Below the pieces are notes generated by a model. The model saw only the letters and a list, made by a program, of their open reading frames with translations, was not told the origin of the DNA and searched no databases. Shown one piece after another: positions 6,850 to 15,881 of a stretch of DNA of 64,000 nt. Source of the stretch: UBA8231 sp036011085 (GTDB taxonomy: Bacteria > Latescibacterota > UBA2968 > UBA8231); NCBI GenBank assembly GCA_036011085.1, contig DASCMS010000095.1, forward strand, positions 1 through 64,000. The letters are read 5' to 3'. The translations under genes and the position numbers were made by a program. Position 1 is the stretch's first letter. Each line of letters opens with the position of its first letter.

Positions 6850-7761
6850 ATGACGGGCATCTACAACGTCGGCTCGTTGAACATCGACCATGTCTACGGC
6901 GTCGATCACATCGTCCGCCCGGGAGAGACGGTGGCAGGCAACGGGTACGGGATGTTTGCCGGGGGTAAGGGGGGCAATCAGTCCGCCGCCCTGGCCCGGG
7001 CCGGTGCAGCAGTGTCCCATGTGGGGTGCATCGGCGCGGATGGCCTCTGGTTGCGGGAGGGTCTCGAGCAGCTCGGAGTGGATGTCTCCCACATCACCGT
7101 GGACCCTGAGACCGCGACCGGGCATGCGGTGATTCAAGTGGAATCAGACTCCGGAGAGAACGCGATCTTCCTGTACCCCGGGGGCAATCACAGAATCTCA
7201 CCAGAGTCGATGCGGGCCGTGTTCAGCCAGATGCCAACTGGCTCTATCGTGTTGTTACAGAATGAGATAAACGCAACATCCGATGTGATCGTGCAAGCCG
7301 CAAACGAAGGGTACCCCGTGTACCTGAACCCGGCGCCCTTCCATTCGCAGGTGCTCGACTGGCCATTGGATCTGGTGGATGTGCTGATCGTCAACGAGAC
7401 CGAAGCGGTGGGACTGGCGCAGAGCGGCGTGGGGGCCGAACCGGAGTCACTGATCGACGCCCTGCACGTCAGGTGGCCCCGGGCGGAGATACTTCTCACC
7501 CTCGGCGAGCGGGGTGCCATTCTCTCCGGGCCTGACGGTCGCGTTCGGACCGAGGCGGTCCATGCTGGCAGCCCCATCGACACGACCGCCGCTGGCGATA
7601 CGTTCATCGGCTACTTCCTGGCGGCCAGAACCGGAGGAGAATCCTCCGAGAGCTGTCTCCTGCGCGCCGCCACAGCCGCGGGCATCTGCGTCACCCGAGC
7701 CGGAGCCCGGGTGTCCATTCCCAGTCTTGATGAAGTCCAATTGGCTCTCGGAGGGAACTGA
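6850..7761 (+). CDS. ribokinase-like PfkB carbohydrate kinase
   Basis: A 303-residue PfkB-family kinase. The N-terminal glycine motif is GGKGGNQ, a NEIN segment and VYLNPAP follow as in RbsK, and the C-terminal anion-hole motif DTTAAGDTF carries the catalytic Asp (AAGD instead of the usual GAGD). It would phosphorylate ribose or another sugar or sugar acid with ATP. The ATG at 6850 lies 8 bases after the creatininase stop, and the next gene starts 8 bases after its own stop, so the three genes form an operon. The neighbouring dehydratase raises the alternative of a 2-keto-3-deoxy sugar acid kinase, but the sequence resembles ribokinase. Confidence 0.88.
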   Translation: MTGIYNVGSLNIDHVYGVDHIVRPGETVAGNGYGMFAGGKGGNQSAALARAGAAVSHVGCIGADGLWLREGLEQLGVDVSHITVDPETATGHAVIQVESDSGENAIFLYPGGNHRISPESMRAVFSQMPTGSIVLLQNEINATSDVIVQAANEGYPVYLNPAPFHSQVLDWPLDLVDVLIVNETEAVGLAQSGVGAEPESLIDALHVRWPRAEILLTLGERGAILSGPDGRVRTEAVHAGSPIDTTAAGDTFIGYFLAARTGGESSESCLLRAATAAGICVTRAGARVSIPSLDEVQLALGGN

Positions 7762-7768
7762 AGCAGAC

Positions 7769-8893
7769 GTGAAGATTACCAGCCTCGATGTCACCCCCCT
7801 GAAGAATCGCGGCCTGCTGCTGCAGGTATTCACGGACGAGGGACTCGTCGGCTACGGATCGCCGATGAACTACGAGCATGGCCGGACGGTGGAACGGGCT
7901 CTGCTCGACATGGCCGACTACCTGATAGGTCGCGATCCCCGTCAGATCGAGGACCATTGGCAGGTACTGTTCCGTTCCTCCTACAGTCGGCAGATGCCCA
8001 TCCTGTTGTCCGCTCTCAGCGGCCTGGAGATGGCCTGTCTCGATATTCTGGGAAAGTCCCTCGACGCTCCTGTCTGGCGACTGCTCGGCGGTACCGTGCG
8101 CGACCGGATCCGCGTCTACAGCGGGATCGGCGGCCCCGAACCGGAGCGGTACGCTGAGAACGCGGCCGCCGCCGTGGCCCGCGGCTTCACCGCACTCAAG
8201 ATGACCCCTTTCCCCGACCCGGTTCGCTACATCGATACGCCCGCTATGACACGAAGTATCGTCTCGCGCGTGGAGGCCACGCGCCAAGCCGTTGGGCCAG
8301 AGATAGATATCGCTATCGACTTCCATCGGGCCGTGAGTCCTGCCATGGCGAAGATCCTGATCAAGGAACTCGAACCCATACAGCCTCTGTTCGTCGAGGA
8401 ACCGACTCACCCCGAGAATGTTGACGCCCTGCTGGAGATTACGCGATCGACCCATATCCCCATCGCCACGGGGGAGCGCAACACGACCAGATGGGGGTTC
8501 CGCGAGATCTGCGAGAAGAAGGCCGCCGCCATCCTGCAGCCGGACATCCGCCACTGCGGCGGCATTCTCGAGATGAAGAAGATCGCGGCCCTGGCCGAGA
8601 TCCACTATCTGGCCATGGCTCCCCACTCGGCTGCCGACGCCGTGGGTGTTGTCGCTTCCCTGCATGCCATGGCCGGGACCCCGAATTTCCTGATCCAGGA
8701 GTTCGGCGGCGGCGCCGGGGATGGCCTGTTCACCGAGCCTCTTCTGTTCGAGGACGGTTTCGTCGCCATTCCCCAGGGACCCGGTCTGGGGATCGAGATC
8801 GACCCCGACGGCCTCGAAGCCCACCGTCTGACCGATTGGCGACTGCGCTCTATGCGGCGCCACCCCGAGGACGATTCCATCAACGATATCTGA
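7769..8893 (+). CDS. enolase-superfamily sugar-acid dehydratase (galactonate dehydratase-like)
   Basis: A 374-residue mandelate racemase/muconate lactonizing family enzyme. The barrel carries the metal ligands in IDFHRA, VEEPTHPEN and TGERNTTRWGF, then QPDIRHCGG and MAPHSAAD with the catalytic His. The DFH, EEP, GER and APH pattern is that of D-galactonate dehydratase (DgoD) and close relatives, which remove water to give 2-keto-3-deoxy acids. Start is GTG at 7769, 8 bases after the kinase gene; the frame is open upstream. Together with the kinase and the aldolase-family gene at 4297-5211 it could form a De Ley-Doudoroff-like pathway. The exact sugar acid is not determinable. Confidence 0.88.
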   Translation: MKITSLDVTPLKNRGLLLQVFTDEGLVGYGSPMNYEHGRTVERALLDMADYLIGRDPRQIEDHWQVLFRSSYSRQMPILLSALSGLEMACLDILGKSLDAPVWRLLGGTVRDRIRVYSGIGGPEPERYAENAAAAVARGFTALKMTPFPDPVRYIDTPAMTRSIVSRVEATRQAVGPEIDIAIDFHRAVSPAMAKILIKELEPIQPLFVEEPTHPENVDALLEITRSTHIPIATGERNTTRWGFREICEKKAAAILQPDIRHCGGILEMKKIAALAEIHYLAMAPHSAADAVGVVASLHAMAGTPNFLIQEFGGGAGDGLFTEPLLFEDGFVAIPQGPGLGIEIDPDGLEAHRLTDWRLRSMRRHPEDDSINDI

Positions 8894-8903
8894 CGACGGC
8901 ACG

Positions 8904-8932
8904 TTGACGGGGATCCGGAGTCATCGTATATA
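8904..8932 (+). promoter_or_regulatory. sigma70-like promoter upstream of the PilZ gene
   Basis: TTGACG (8904-8909), a 17-base spacer and TATATA (8927-8932) form a near-consensus promoter in the 115-base gap. The start point near 8939 would leave about 70 bases before the GTG at 9009. Confidence 0.65.
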
Positions 8933-9008
8933 AGAGCAACCCCGCCAAGCACTTGCAGCACCCCATCCCACTCCCCTACCGTCCTATCACCTGTGAACCG
9001 GGACCGCC

Positions 9009-10217
9009 GTGAACGGGGACAAGATCCGTGACATCCTGCCGCTGCTGCGACCGCGCAGCGCCGAGCCGACGCTGTTCAGTCAGACGGTGTGGTACCTGCT
9101 CTGGGCCGGTCTGGCGATCCTCCTCGGCCTCTACATCATCCGCTGGGTCCGTCTGCGGCGACGGCGGCTGGAAGAGTTCGAAGAACTTGCCCGTGACGCG
9201 GGACTGAGTCCCCGGCAGATCGCTCTGCTCTACCGCATCGCCCGGCATCGCCGTATGCAGTCTCCCCCTCGCCTGTTGAGCTCCGCTCACGTCTTCGACC
9301 GTCAGGTGGGCCGCTACGCCACCGGCCTGGTCAGGGGCGATCGCGAACATCCTGAGCTCGACGCCATCGGCAACATCCGGGAGATCCTGGGCTTCGACGA
9401 ACTCGACATCGATCAGGCTCTCTCCTCCACCCGCCAGGTCGATCGCGGACAGACGCTGAGGATCTGGGTCGATGGCGAGGAGGAGGACGAGCTGGAGGGC
9501 TTCGTGCCCTGGCGCGAGGGAGACACGGAGTACAGCTTCGTCACCGAGGTCATCGGCAAGGCGCGCACCGCTCACGCGGTGGCGGTAGAACACGCCGCCG
9601 TCAAGCGCATGCAGCACCGTGACTTCTACCGTATCGACGTCGGTTTCGACGCCGACTTCCTGGTTATTCCGCGCCAGGCAGAACGGGAGGATGGGGCAGA
9701 GGACGTCCATGGCGAGGCCGCCATCGGTCTGCTCGACCGGACACAGGACGAAGACGATATCCGCATAGCCGACTCGTCGGCCGTCGACGCGTCGACGTCC
9801 GGTGACGAACTCGAAGACAGCGATCCCTTCGCCGGCGCCACACGTGTCACAGGGTATGTCGTCAATCTGAGCGCCGGGGGGGGGGTGGCCATCGATGTGC
9901 CCCTCACCGGTCCACTGGCCAACGAGGACACGGCATGGGTCATCGACCCCGCCTTCGAGGGACCTTTTCCCCTGGCCGGCATCACCTGTGTTCCGGTGAG
10001 CACCGAGGCGGCGCCCGGAACACATGATAACTCCATGCGACGGATCAAGATGACCTCCGACGACCTGCCGACACCGGTGGAGAAGGAAATCGTCCGCAGT
10101 GTCTACGAACACCAACTGCAGTCTGCTGGCGGCCGGGGCGTGGCCCATCCCGACGCCCCCCCATCGTCGATGACGACGATCTGCCGACGGCGTAGCTGTC
10201 CCTACAGCGGCATGTAG
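9009..10217 (+). CDS. membrane-anchored PilZ (YcgR-like) c-di-GMP-binding protein, 3' end frameshifted
   Basis: An N-terminal membrane helix (about residues 27-46) is followed by a basic cytoplasmic stretch and a YcgR-like N-domain (LSPRQIALLYRIAR). A PilZ-like region has RDFYR and later NLSAGGG, matching the RxxxR and (D/N)xSxxG c-di-GMP motifs. Start is GTG at 9009. The end is suspect: with one more base in the seven-C run at 10156-10162, the protein would end PPIVDDDDLPTA at 10195 instead of in a basic tail at 10217. The present stop also overlaps the convergent gene, which supports a missing C. Likely a flagellar or motility/adhesion effector; partners unknown. Confidence 0.7.
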   Translation: MNGDKIRDILPLLRPRSAEPTLFSQTVWYLLWAGLAILLGLYIIRWVRLRRRRLEEFEELARDAGLSPRQIALLYRIARHRRMQSPPRLLSSAHVFDRQVGRYATGLVRGDREHPELDAIGNIREILGFDELDIDQALSSTRQVDRGQTLRIWVDGEEEDELEGFVPWREGDTEYSFVTEVIGKARTAHAVAVEHAAVKRMQHRDFYRIDVGFDADFLVIPRQAEREDGAEDVHGEAAIGLLDRTQDEDDIRIADSSAVDASTSGDELEDSDPFAGATRVTGYVVNLSAGGGVAIDVPLTGPLANEDTAWVIDPAFEGPFPLAGITCVPVSTEAAPGTHDNSMRRIKMTSDDLPTPVEKEIVRSVYEHQLQSAGGRGVAHPDAPPSSMTTICRRRSCPYSGM

Positions 10218-11299
10218 GACAGGTCGAAGACCCGTTCCACCAGCCACCCGAGCCCGAACAGCAGGATGAGGGCGGAGGCCAGCTGCACCACCCGCTCATG
10301 GAAGCTCTGCACGGACAACCACAGAATCAGCGGCAGCAGAAGCACGACGATGGTCACCTGGCCGATCTCGACACCGACGTTGAAGGCCAACAGCGACACG
10401 ATCAACCCCTCGGACGGCAGCCCCAGATCCCGCAACACGTTGGCGAAGCCGAAACCGTGGACGAGGCCGAAGCCAAAGGTCAGGATCCAGCGGTGGCGGG
10501 TGTCCCGCAGCCAGAGGTTCTCCGCCGCAACATAGGCGATGCTCAGGGCGATGCCGGATTCCACGAGGCGTTGGGGCAGCACGACCCACTCGAGGGTTGC
10601 CAGTATGAGGGTGATACTGTGGGCCACGGTGAATGCGGAGACGATCTTGACCAGCGGACCCAGGCGTGAGCCGATGATGATCAGGGCCAGCAGGAACATG
10701 ATGTGATCGTAGCCGATCCAGATGTGCTCCACGCCCAGCCAGACAAAACGCCCAGCCTGCGTCCAGAGGCTGACCGGCGCCTCCCGGAGTCCGACTTCGT
10801 GGACCGGATCCTCGGCGGACAGAACGGCGAGCCCCTCGGTGCGCCCCGAAACCGACAGCTTCAGCAGATTCCTGTGGACCGCCAGCAGGGGCGGCTGCAG
10901 CAGCTGAGAAAAATCGACCTGCACACGCACCGGGTCGGCGGGCAGGTCCAGGGCGTAGGACACCTTCAGGAACAGGTTGCCGTCGGCGTCACTCTCGACG
11001 CGGGGACGGTCGGGGCGCAGCGGCAGCGGTTCTCCGTCGGCACGGATCACGATACGGTCCCCCAGCCACGACTGAGTCTCAACGGCGGCGGTCAGCACCT
11101 CGTCGGCCCACAGGGCGCCATCGCCGTTGGTGTCCAGATCCGCACCGAACAACAGCAGCAGGTCCCCCTCGTCGAAGGCAAGCATGAGGTTGGCTGCGCC
11201 CTCCCCGACGATCAGGGTCGAGTAGCTGGTGTTGACCTGGTGGGCCAGCAGGGGGCATGCCAGAAGTGCCGACAGCAACACTACCGCAATTGCCCTCAC
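10202..11299 (-). CDS. HupE/UreJ-like membrane protein with secreted N-domain
   Basis: A 365-residue protein with a signal peptide ending near LLAHQ, an extracytoplasmic N-terminal domain of about 160 residues and a C-terminal polytopic domain of six or seven helices. The latter begins with GVEHIWIGYDHIMFLLAL and has FGLVHGFGFA, both hallmarks of the HupE/UreJ_2 family, some members of which are nickel or cobalt permeases. An EF-hand-like loop DLDTNGDGALWADE sits at about residues 55-68 of the outer domain, suggesting calcium binding. Metal transport is plausible, but the two-domain form is poorly characterised. Monocistronic, convergent with the PilZ gene. Confidence 0.82.
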   Translation of the reverse strand: MRAIAVVLLSALLACPLLAHQVNTSYSTLIVGEGAANLMLAFDEGDLLLLFGADLDTNGDGALWADEVLTAAVETQSWLGDRIVIRADGEPLPLRPDRPRVESDADGNLFLKVSYALDLPADPVRVQVDFSQLLQPPLLAVHRNLLKLSVSGRTEGLAVLSAEDPVHEVGLREAPVSLWTQAGRFVWLGVEHIWIGYDHIMFLLALIIIGSRLGPLVKIVSAFTVAHSITLILATLEWVVLPQRLVESGIALSIAYVAAENLWLRDTRHRWILTFGFGLVHGFGFANVLRDLGLPSEGLIVSLLAFNVGVEIGQVTIVVLLLPLILWLSVQSFHERVVQLASALILLFGLGWLVERVFDLSYMPL

Positions 11300-11340
11300 G
11301 CTTGCATGGGCGCGGGAAACGTCATGAACTGGAGAGTGAT

Positions 11341-12606
11341 TCAGATCCGGGTGCCGGCAGGAATGACGGCGTCCTTCGGTATGACGACGATACCCTCGCG
11401 AATGTGATAGCCGTCGCCGTCGGCTTCGGCTACGCGTCCATCGTTGCTGATGATGACCCCTTCGCCGATGCGGGCGTTCTTGTCGATGATGGCCCGATGG
11501 ATCACGCTGCCGGAGCCGATACCGATGTCCGGCACGCCGCGCTCGGCATTACGCTCTCTGTCGGCATCCGATTCGTACACATCGGCGCCCATCACGACGG
11601 ACTGATAGAGGCGCACGCCGGCTCGCAGCACGGTCCGTACACCGACGACGGACTGCTCGACTTCCGCATCCACCATCGTGCACCCCTCGGATACGATGCC
11701 GTGGTCGACGCGACAGCCGTGCATACGTGTACCGGCCAGGAAGCGCTGGTGGGTGAAGATGGGCGTATCGGGCTGATAGAACGAGAACCTGGACTCGGCA
11801 TCGGTGAGTTCCAGGTTGGCGCGATAGAAGGCACTGATGGTGCCGATGTCGGCCCAGTAGCCGTCGAAGGTATGAGCGAAGACGTTGAGCTTCTCGATGG
11901 CTGCCGGGATAATGTGCTTGCCGAAGTCGTCCTGCTGATCTCCCATCAGCAGGCTGGTCAGAACCTGGGGCTCGAAGACGTAGATCCCCATGGAAGCCAG
12001 GTATCTCGCCTCCGGATCTTCTCCCGGAGCTTCGGGCAACTCGAGGTCGTCCAGCTCGGCGTCCGTCGTCGGCTTCTCACAGAAGGTGACGATCCGTCCC
12101 TCAGCGTCGACCTTGAGGATTCCGAGGCCAGACGCCTCCTCACGTCGCACCGGCTTGACCGCAATCGACACGTCTGCCTGACGTTGCCGGTGTTCACCAA
12201 CGAAGCCGCGGTAGTCCATGCGATAGAGGTGATCACCGGAGAGGATGAGCACCTCGTGACCACGGCGCGAGTGGATGCGGCGCAGCTGCTTGCGCACCGC
12301 GTCTGCGGTACCCTGGTACCAGTCGGGTGAGTCCATCGTCTGCTCCGCCGCGAGGATCTCGACGAAGCCGCCGGAGAAGCTGTCGAAGCGGTACGTGGCG
12401 GACACGTGACGGTTGAGGGAGGCCGAGTTGAACTGGGTGAGGACGAACATCTTGTCCACACCCGAGTGAATGCAGTTGCTGATGGGAATGTCGATCAGCC
12501 GGTACTTGCCGCCGATAGGCACCGCCGGCTTGGACCGGACTTGAGTGAGGGGGAACAGGCGGGCCCCCTGCCCTCCCCCGAGGATTACGCCGATGACGTT
12601 ACGCAT
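11341..12606 (-). CDS. glgC: glucose-1-phosphate adenylyltransferase
   Basis: ADP-glucose pyrophosphorylase, the committing step of glycogen synthesis (Glc-1-P + ATP to ADP-glucose). The 421-residue product has the nucleotidyltransferase signature GVILGGGQGARLFPLT, RSKPAVPIGGKYRLID, the SGDHLYRMDY active-site segment and a C-terminal left-handed beta-helix of hexapeptide type. The length and N-terminus match bacterial GlgC. ATG at 12606 with ggatgga upstream is preferred; ATG at 12618 is also in frame. It is divergent from the sensor-kinase gene. No other glycogen gene is in the window. Allosteric control is likely from the family; effectors cannot be read here. Confidence 0.95.
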   Translation of the reverse strand: MRNVIGVILGGGQGARLFPLTQVRSKPAVPIGGKYRLIDIPISNCIHSGVDKMFVLTQFNSASLNRHVSATYRFDSFSGGFVEILAAEQTMDSPDWYQGTADAVRKQLRRIHSRRGHEVLILSGDHLYRMDYRGFVGEHRQRQADVSIAVKPVRREEASGLGILKVDAEGRIVTFCEKPTTDAELDDLELPEAPGEDPEARYLASMGIYVFEPQVLTSLLMGDQQDDFGKHIIPAAIEKLNVFAHTFDGYWADIGTISAFYRANLELTDAESRFSFYQPDTPIFTHQRFLAGTRMHGCRVDHGIVSEGCTMVDAEVEQSVVGVRTVLRAGVRLYQSVVMGADVYESDADRERNAERGVPDIGIGSGSVIHRAIIDKNARIGEGVIISNDGRVAEADGDGYHIREGIVVIPKDAVIPAGTRI

Positions 12607-12755
12607 GGTCGATTCCATCCATATCAGGAAAGATCGACGTGACCCCGCCCGGGGCGCAAGCCCAGCACCTGTTTGCCGCCTGACAGACGGGTTCCTTGTT
12701 TCTAGGCAGAAGCCGGATGGAGGACAGCGTGCTCGCCAACCTGCGAGGTGACAGG

Positions 12756-15700
12756 ATGCGCGACGGCATCAGAGAGGAACAGAACAGCTCTTCCCACGGA
12801 CCGACAGCGTGTCCGGCAGCGAAGGTGACGGGACACGAGGACGAATCCGGACGGGCAGAGACCCAAAACCGCGTGCAGCTGCAGATCAGGAACGCGGTGT
12901 GGCGGATGGAGAACTCTGACGATGTCGTCCACGTCGTCGAGAGTCTGCAGGATGGTCTGCGCGAACTACGTATCGACTATGATGTCTGCGCCATCAATGT
13001 CGTGGTATCGGAGGATCCCCCCAGAGTCAGCTACTACGAAATGCTGGCGGACGGCGACGAGGTCACGGTGGGGACCATCGGCAACGACGGCATCATCCTG
13101 CGCATGTGGCGGCGCGGCGAGCCCACCTACCGGCGTGATCTCGATCGCGAAGATCCCGACCACGAGCAGGCCACCATACGGCAGGTCACCTCGCCGGCCC
13201 GCTCCGTGCTGGACGTGCCCTTCGGCTTCGGCACCCTGGCCGTCAACAGCGCCAGGCCAGACGCCTTCTCACCTCGGGACATCAGCCACCTGCAGGCGGT
13301 TGCCGATGTCCTGACGGAGGCCTTCGGACGCTGGCAGGACCTGCGCCAACTGGAGCAGCAGAACCGGGAGCTGGCCGAGACTGGCCGCCTCCTGTCGGGG
13401 ATCCACGGCATCATCGGCAAGGTCCTGCACTCCCTCGACCTGGAAGAAATCCTCGACCGGGTCTCGGAGGAGATTCTCACCGCTGGTCTCTTCCGCAGCC
13501 TCATGGTGGCCATCGTCGATCGCGATGCCGGTACGGTGCAGGTGGTCCGGGATGTCCTGGCCGTCGAGGGGCCACCGGAGGACGGTCGGATCGTCGATCC
13601 CCTCACTGGTGCCAGGAACATCACCGTCGTCTCCAGGGCACAACTGCGTGGCACCGGCACCGTCGGTCCCACCTACGCCGTCGACGACGCCAGCATGACC
13701 GCCCAGGTGGCACACAGCGGCGAGGTTGCCGTCGTCGAGGCAGAAGACGATGACTCGGACCTCTCGTTCTTCATCCCCATCCTGCATGGCGGCCAGGCCC
13801 AGGCCGTGCTGACCACCGGCAGCGGCGCTGATGCCAGGCAGGAGATGTTGCGTCGGATCGAGGCCATGCGGCCCCTCTTCGACCAGGTGGCAGCCGCCCT
13901 GCAGCACGCCCAGCTGTATCAGACCGCCCGTCACGAGATCGAACGGCGCACCCGGGCGGAGCGCGAGCAGACGATCTCCCTGTGTGTGCAGCGTGTGCGC
14001 AACCAGATCCTACAGATGGAATTCGAGCAGGACTGGGGCAACGTGCTGACCGCTCTGCGCGGCGAGCTGGACGGCCTGATGGACTACCTGGGCGGCGGCC
14101 TGACCCTGATCGACCGCGAGGCAGAAACGTACCAGTCGTGCAACATCCTCCCGGATGGATCGGTGAAGCTGGTGGACCACGACTCGCTGCCGGCGTCGCT
14201 GAAGCAGGCGCTGGACCTGCAGGTGCCGGTGTACCGGCACAACCGTGCCGAGATGGACGCTCTCGGAGAGGATATCAACCCTCAGGCCCATTCCGTCATC
14301 GACGTGCCCTTCCGGGGCGGCACCCTCACCGTCAGTGCCATCGGGGAGGACGCCTTCGACGAGCAGGACATCCACATCCTGTCGCAGTTCGCCCAGGTCA
14401 TGTCCGAGGGCCACCAGCGCCTCGAGGAGATCGCCCGGAGCCAGCGTCAAGCCCGACTGCGCGACGCCGTCGCCGGCGTTCGTGAGCAGGTGTGGGGGAT
14501 GGAGGTCGAGAGAGACCTGGTGAAGGTCATGAAGAGTCTTGGTGAGGGGCTTCGAGCCGCCGGCCTGCAGTTCACCGACTGCGGCCTCAATCTCGTGACG
14601 CCCTTCGAGGGCCTCCCGATGGTACGGTTCTACGCTGCCGAGCAAGAGGCCTGGATCGCCGGCGGCTCGGAGCACGGCGCCGATGTCGTGCGGCAGATCT
14701 GGTCCTCGGGGACGGTTGCCTATCGCCGTGACCTGCAGCGGGAGGATCTCTACGGCGAGGCAGGGCAGATCGAGCACAGCCTCGGGCATGCCGTCCGCTC
14801 CGTCGTCGATGTCCCCTTTCCCCACGGCACCCTCGCGGTGAACAGCACACTGCCGGATGCCTTTGACGCCGAAGACCTGGAAATCATCGAAGCGATGACT
14901 CAGGTACTGTCCGAGGGGGTCACCCGCATGGGTGACCTGCAGGCCCTGCAGCAGCGGAACCGCGCCCTGGAGGAGGAGGTCCAGGCACGCCGGCAGACTG
15001 AAGAAGCCCTGGTGGTGAGCGAATCCCGCTACCGGTCGCTCTTCGACAGCATGGAGAACGGCTGCGCTCTGCACGAGATGGTGTTGGATGATGCCGGTGA
15101 GCCCGTCGACTACGTCTTCCTGGAGGTCAACGACGCCTTTGAGAGACACACCACACTCAGACGCCAGGACCTGATCGGCCGGCGGGCGACGGCAGCCCTT
15201 CCCGGCATCGAAAGGGACCCCGCCGACTGGATCGGCACCTACGGCGCCGTGGTGCGGACGGGAAAGAGTACCGCTTTCGAGAACTACTCGGACGTGCTGG
15301 GCAAGTGGTTCTCCGACATCGCATACCGGCCGGCGGACGGGCAGTTCGCCGTGGTCTTCACCGATATCACCGATCGCAAGCGCATGGAGCAGGAGCTCGT
15401 CGCCAGCCACCGGCTGCGCGCCATGGGTGAGCTGTCAGCCGGCGTCAGCCACAACCTCAACAACATCCTCACCGGTGTCCTGGCGCCTGTGCAGTTCCTG
15501 CAGATGATCACCGACGATGCGGAGATCCTTGAGCTTGCAGCCGAGATTGAAACATCCGGCAAGAGGGCCACCGAGATCGTCCAGCGCCTCAACCGCGCGG
15601 TCCGGCAGGAGCCGGAGAAAAAACTGGTGGGGATCCAGCTCAACGAATGCATCGTCGAGGCGATCGAAATGACCCGGCCGCGCTGGAAGGACGAGGCGGA

Positions 15701-15881
15701 GGCCCGCGGCTGCCAGATCCGGGTGTTCTACAGAATTTGGCGACATCGCACCCATTCAGGGCAGTTCGGGGGAGCTGAACGAAGTGCTGAGCAATCTGTT
15801 GTTCAACGCCGTGGATGCCATGCCCCAGGGCGGACAGATCACCTTCCGCACGCGGCGCGGCGCGGGCTGCACGATTCTTGA
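12756..15881 (+). CDS. hybrid sensor histidine kinase, N-terminal part (frameshifted)
   Basis: A large cytosolic sensor with no membrane helix. Three copies of a related GAF-like sensor repeat lie at about 12873-13335, 13977-14425 and 14450-14930, each ending with (V/L)(L/I)DVPFxxGTL(A/T)V(N/S). A conventional GAF domain lies at 13400-13920 and a PAS domain at 15020-15380. The HisKA phospho-acceptor box GELSAGVSHNLNNILTG is near 15425-15475. After about 15725 the frame is wrong: an extra T in gtgttctac pushes reading out of frame, and the last 50 residues to 15881 are spurious. The ATP-binding and receiver domains continue in the +1 frame. ATG 12756 has gaggtg upstream; ATG 12717 and TTG 12696 are alternatives. 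Confidence 0.8.
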   Translation: MRDGIREEQNSSSHGPTACPAAKVTGHEDESGRAETQNRVQLQIRNAVWRMENSDDVVHVVESLQDGLRELRIDYDVCAINVVVSEDPPRVSYYEMLADGDEVTVGTIGNDGIILRMWRRGEPTYRRDLDREDPDHEQATIRQVTSPARSVLDVPFGFGTLAVNSARPDAFSPRDISHLQAVADVLTEAFGRWQDLRQLEQQNRELAETGRLLSGIHGIIGKVLHSLDLEEILDRVSEEILTAGLFRSLMVAIVDRDAGTVQVVRDVLAVEGPPEDGRIVDPLTGARNITVVSRAQLRGTGTVGPTYAVDDASMTAQVAHSGEVAVVEAEDDDSDLSFFIPILHGGQAQAVLTTGSGADARQEMLRRIEAMRPLFDQVAAALQHAQLYQTARHEIERRTRAEREQTISLCVQRVRNQILQMEFEQDWGNVLTALRGELDGLMDYLGGGLTLIDREAETYQSCNILPDGSVKLVDHDSLPASLKQALDLQVPVYRHNRAEMDALGEDINPQAHSVIDVPFRGGTLTVSAIGEDAFDEQDIHILSQFAQVMSEGHQRLEEIARSQRQARLRDAVAGVREQVWGMEVERDLVKVMKSLGEGLRAAGLQFTDCGLNLVTPFEGLPMVRFYAAEQEAWIAGGSEHGADVVRQIWSSGTVAYRRDLQREDLYGEAGQIEHSLGHAVRSVVDVPFPHGTLAVNSTLPDAFDAEDLEIIEAMTQVLSEGVTRMGDLQALQQRNRALEEEVQARRQTEEALVVSESRYRSLFDSMENGCALHEMVLDDAGEPVDYVFLEVNDAFERHTTLRRQDLIGRRATAALPGIERDPADWIGTYGAVVRTGKSTAFENYSDVLGKWFSDIAYRPADGQFAVVFTDITDRKRMEQELVASHRLRAMGELSAGVSHNLNNILTGVLAPVQFLQMITDDAEILELAAEIETSGKRATEIVQRLNRAVRQEPEKKLVGIQLNECIVEAIEMTRPRWKDEAEARGCQIRVFYRIWRHRTHSGQFGGAERSAEQSVVQRRGCHAPGRTDHLPHAARRGLHDS

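Noticed and set aside
7691..8902. 403-codon minus-strand frame
   Set aside because: Antisense to the enolase-superfamily dehydratase, which has all catalytic motifs.
14010..15410. 466-codon open frame on the minus strand
   Set aside because: It is antisense to the GAF/PAS part of the sensor kinase, shows no recognisable domain and is explained by high GC at third positions.
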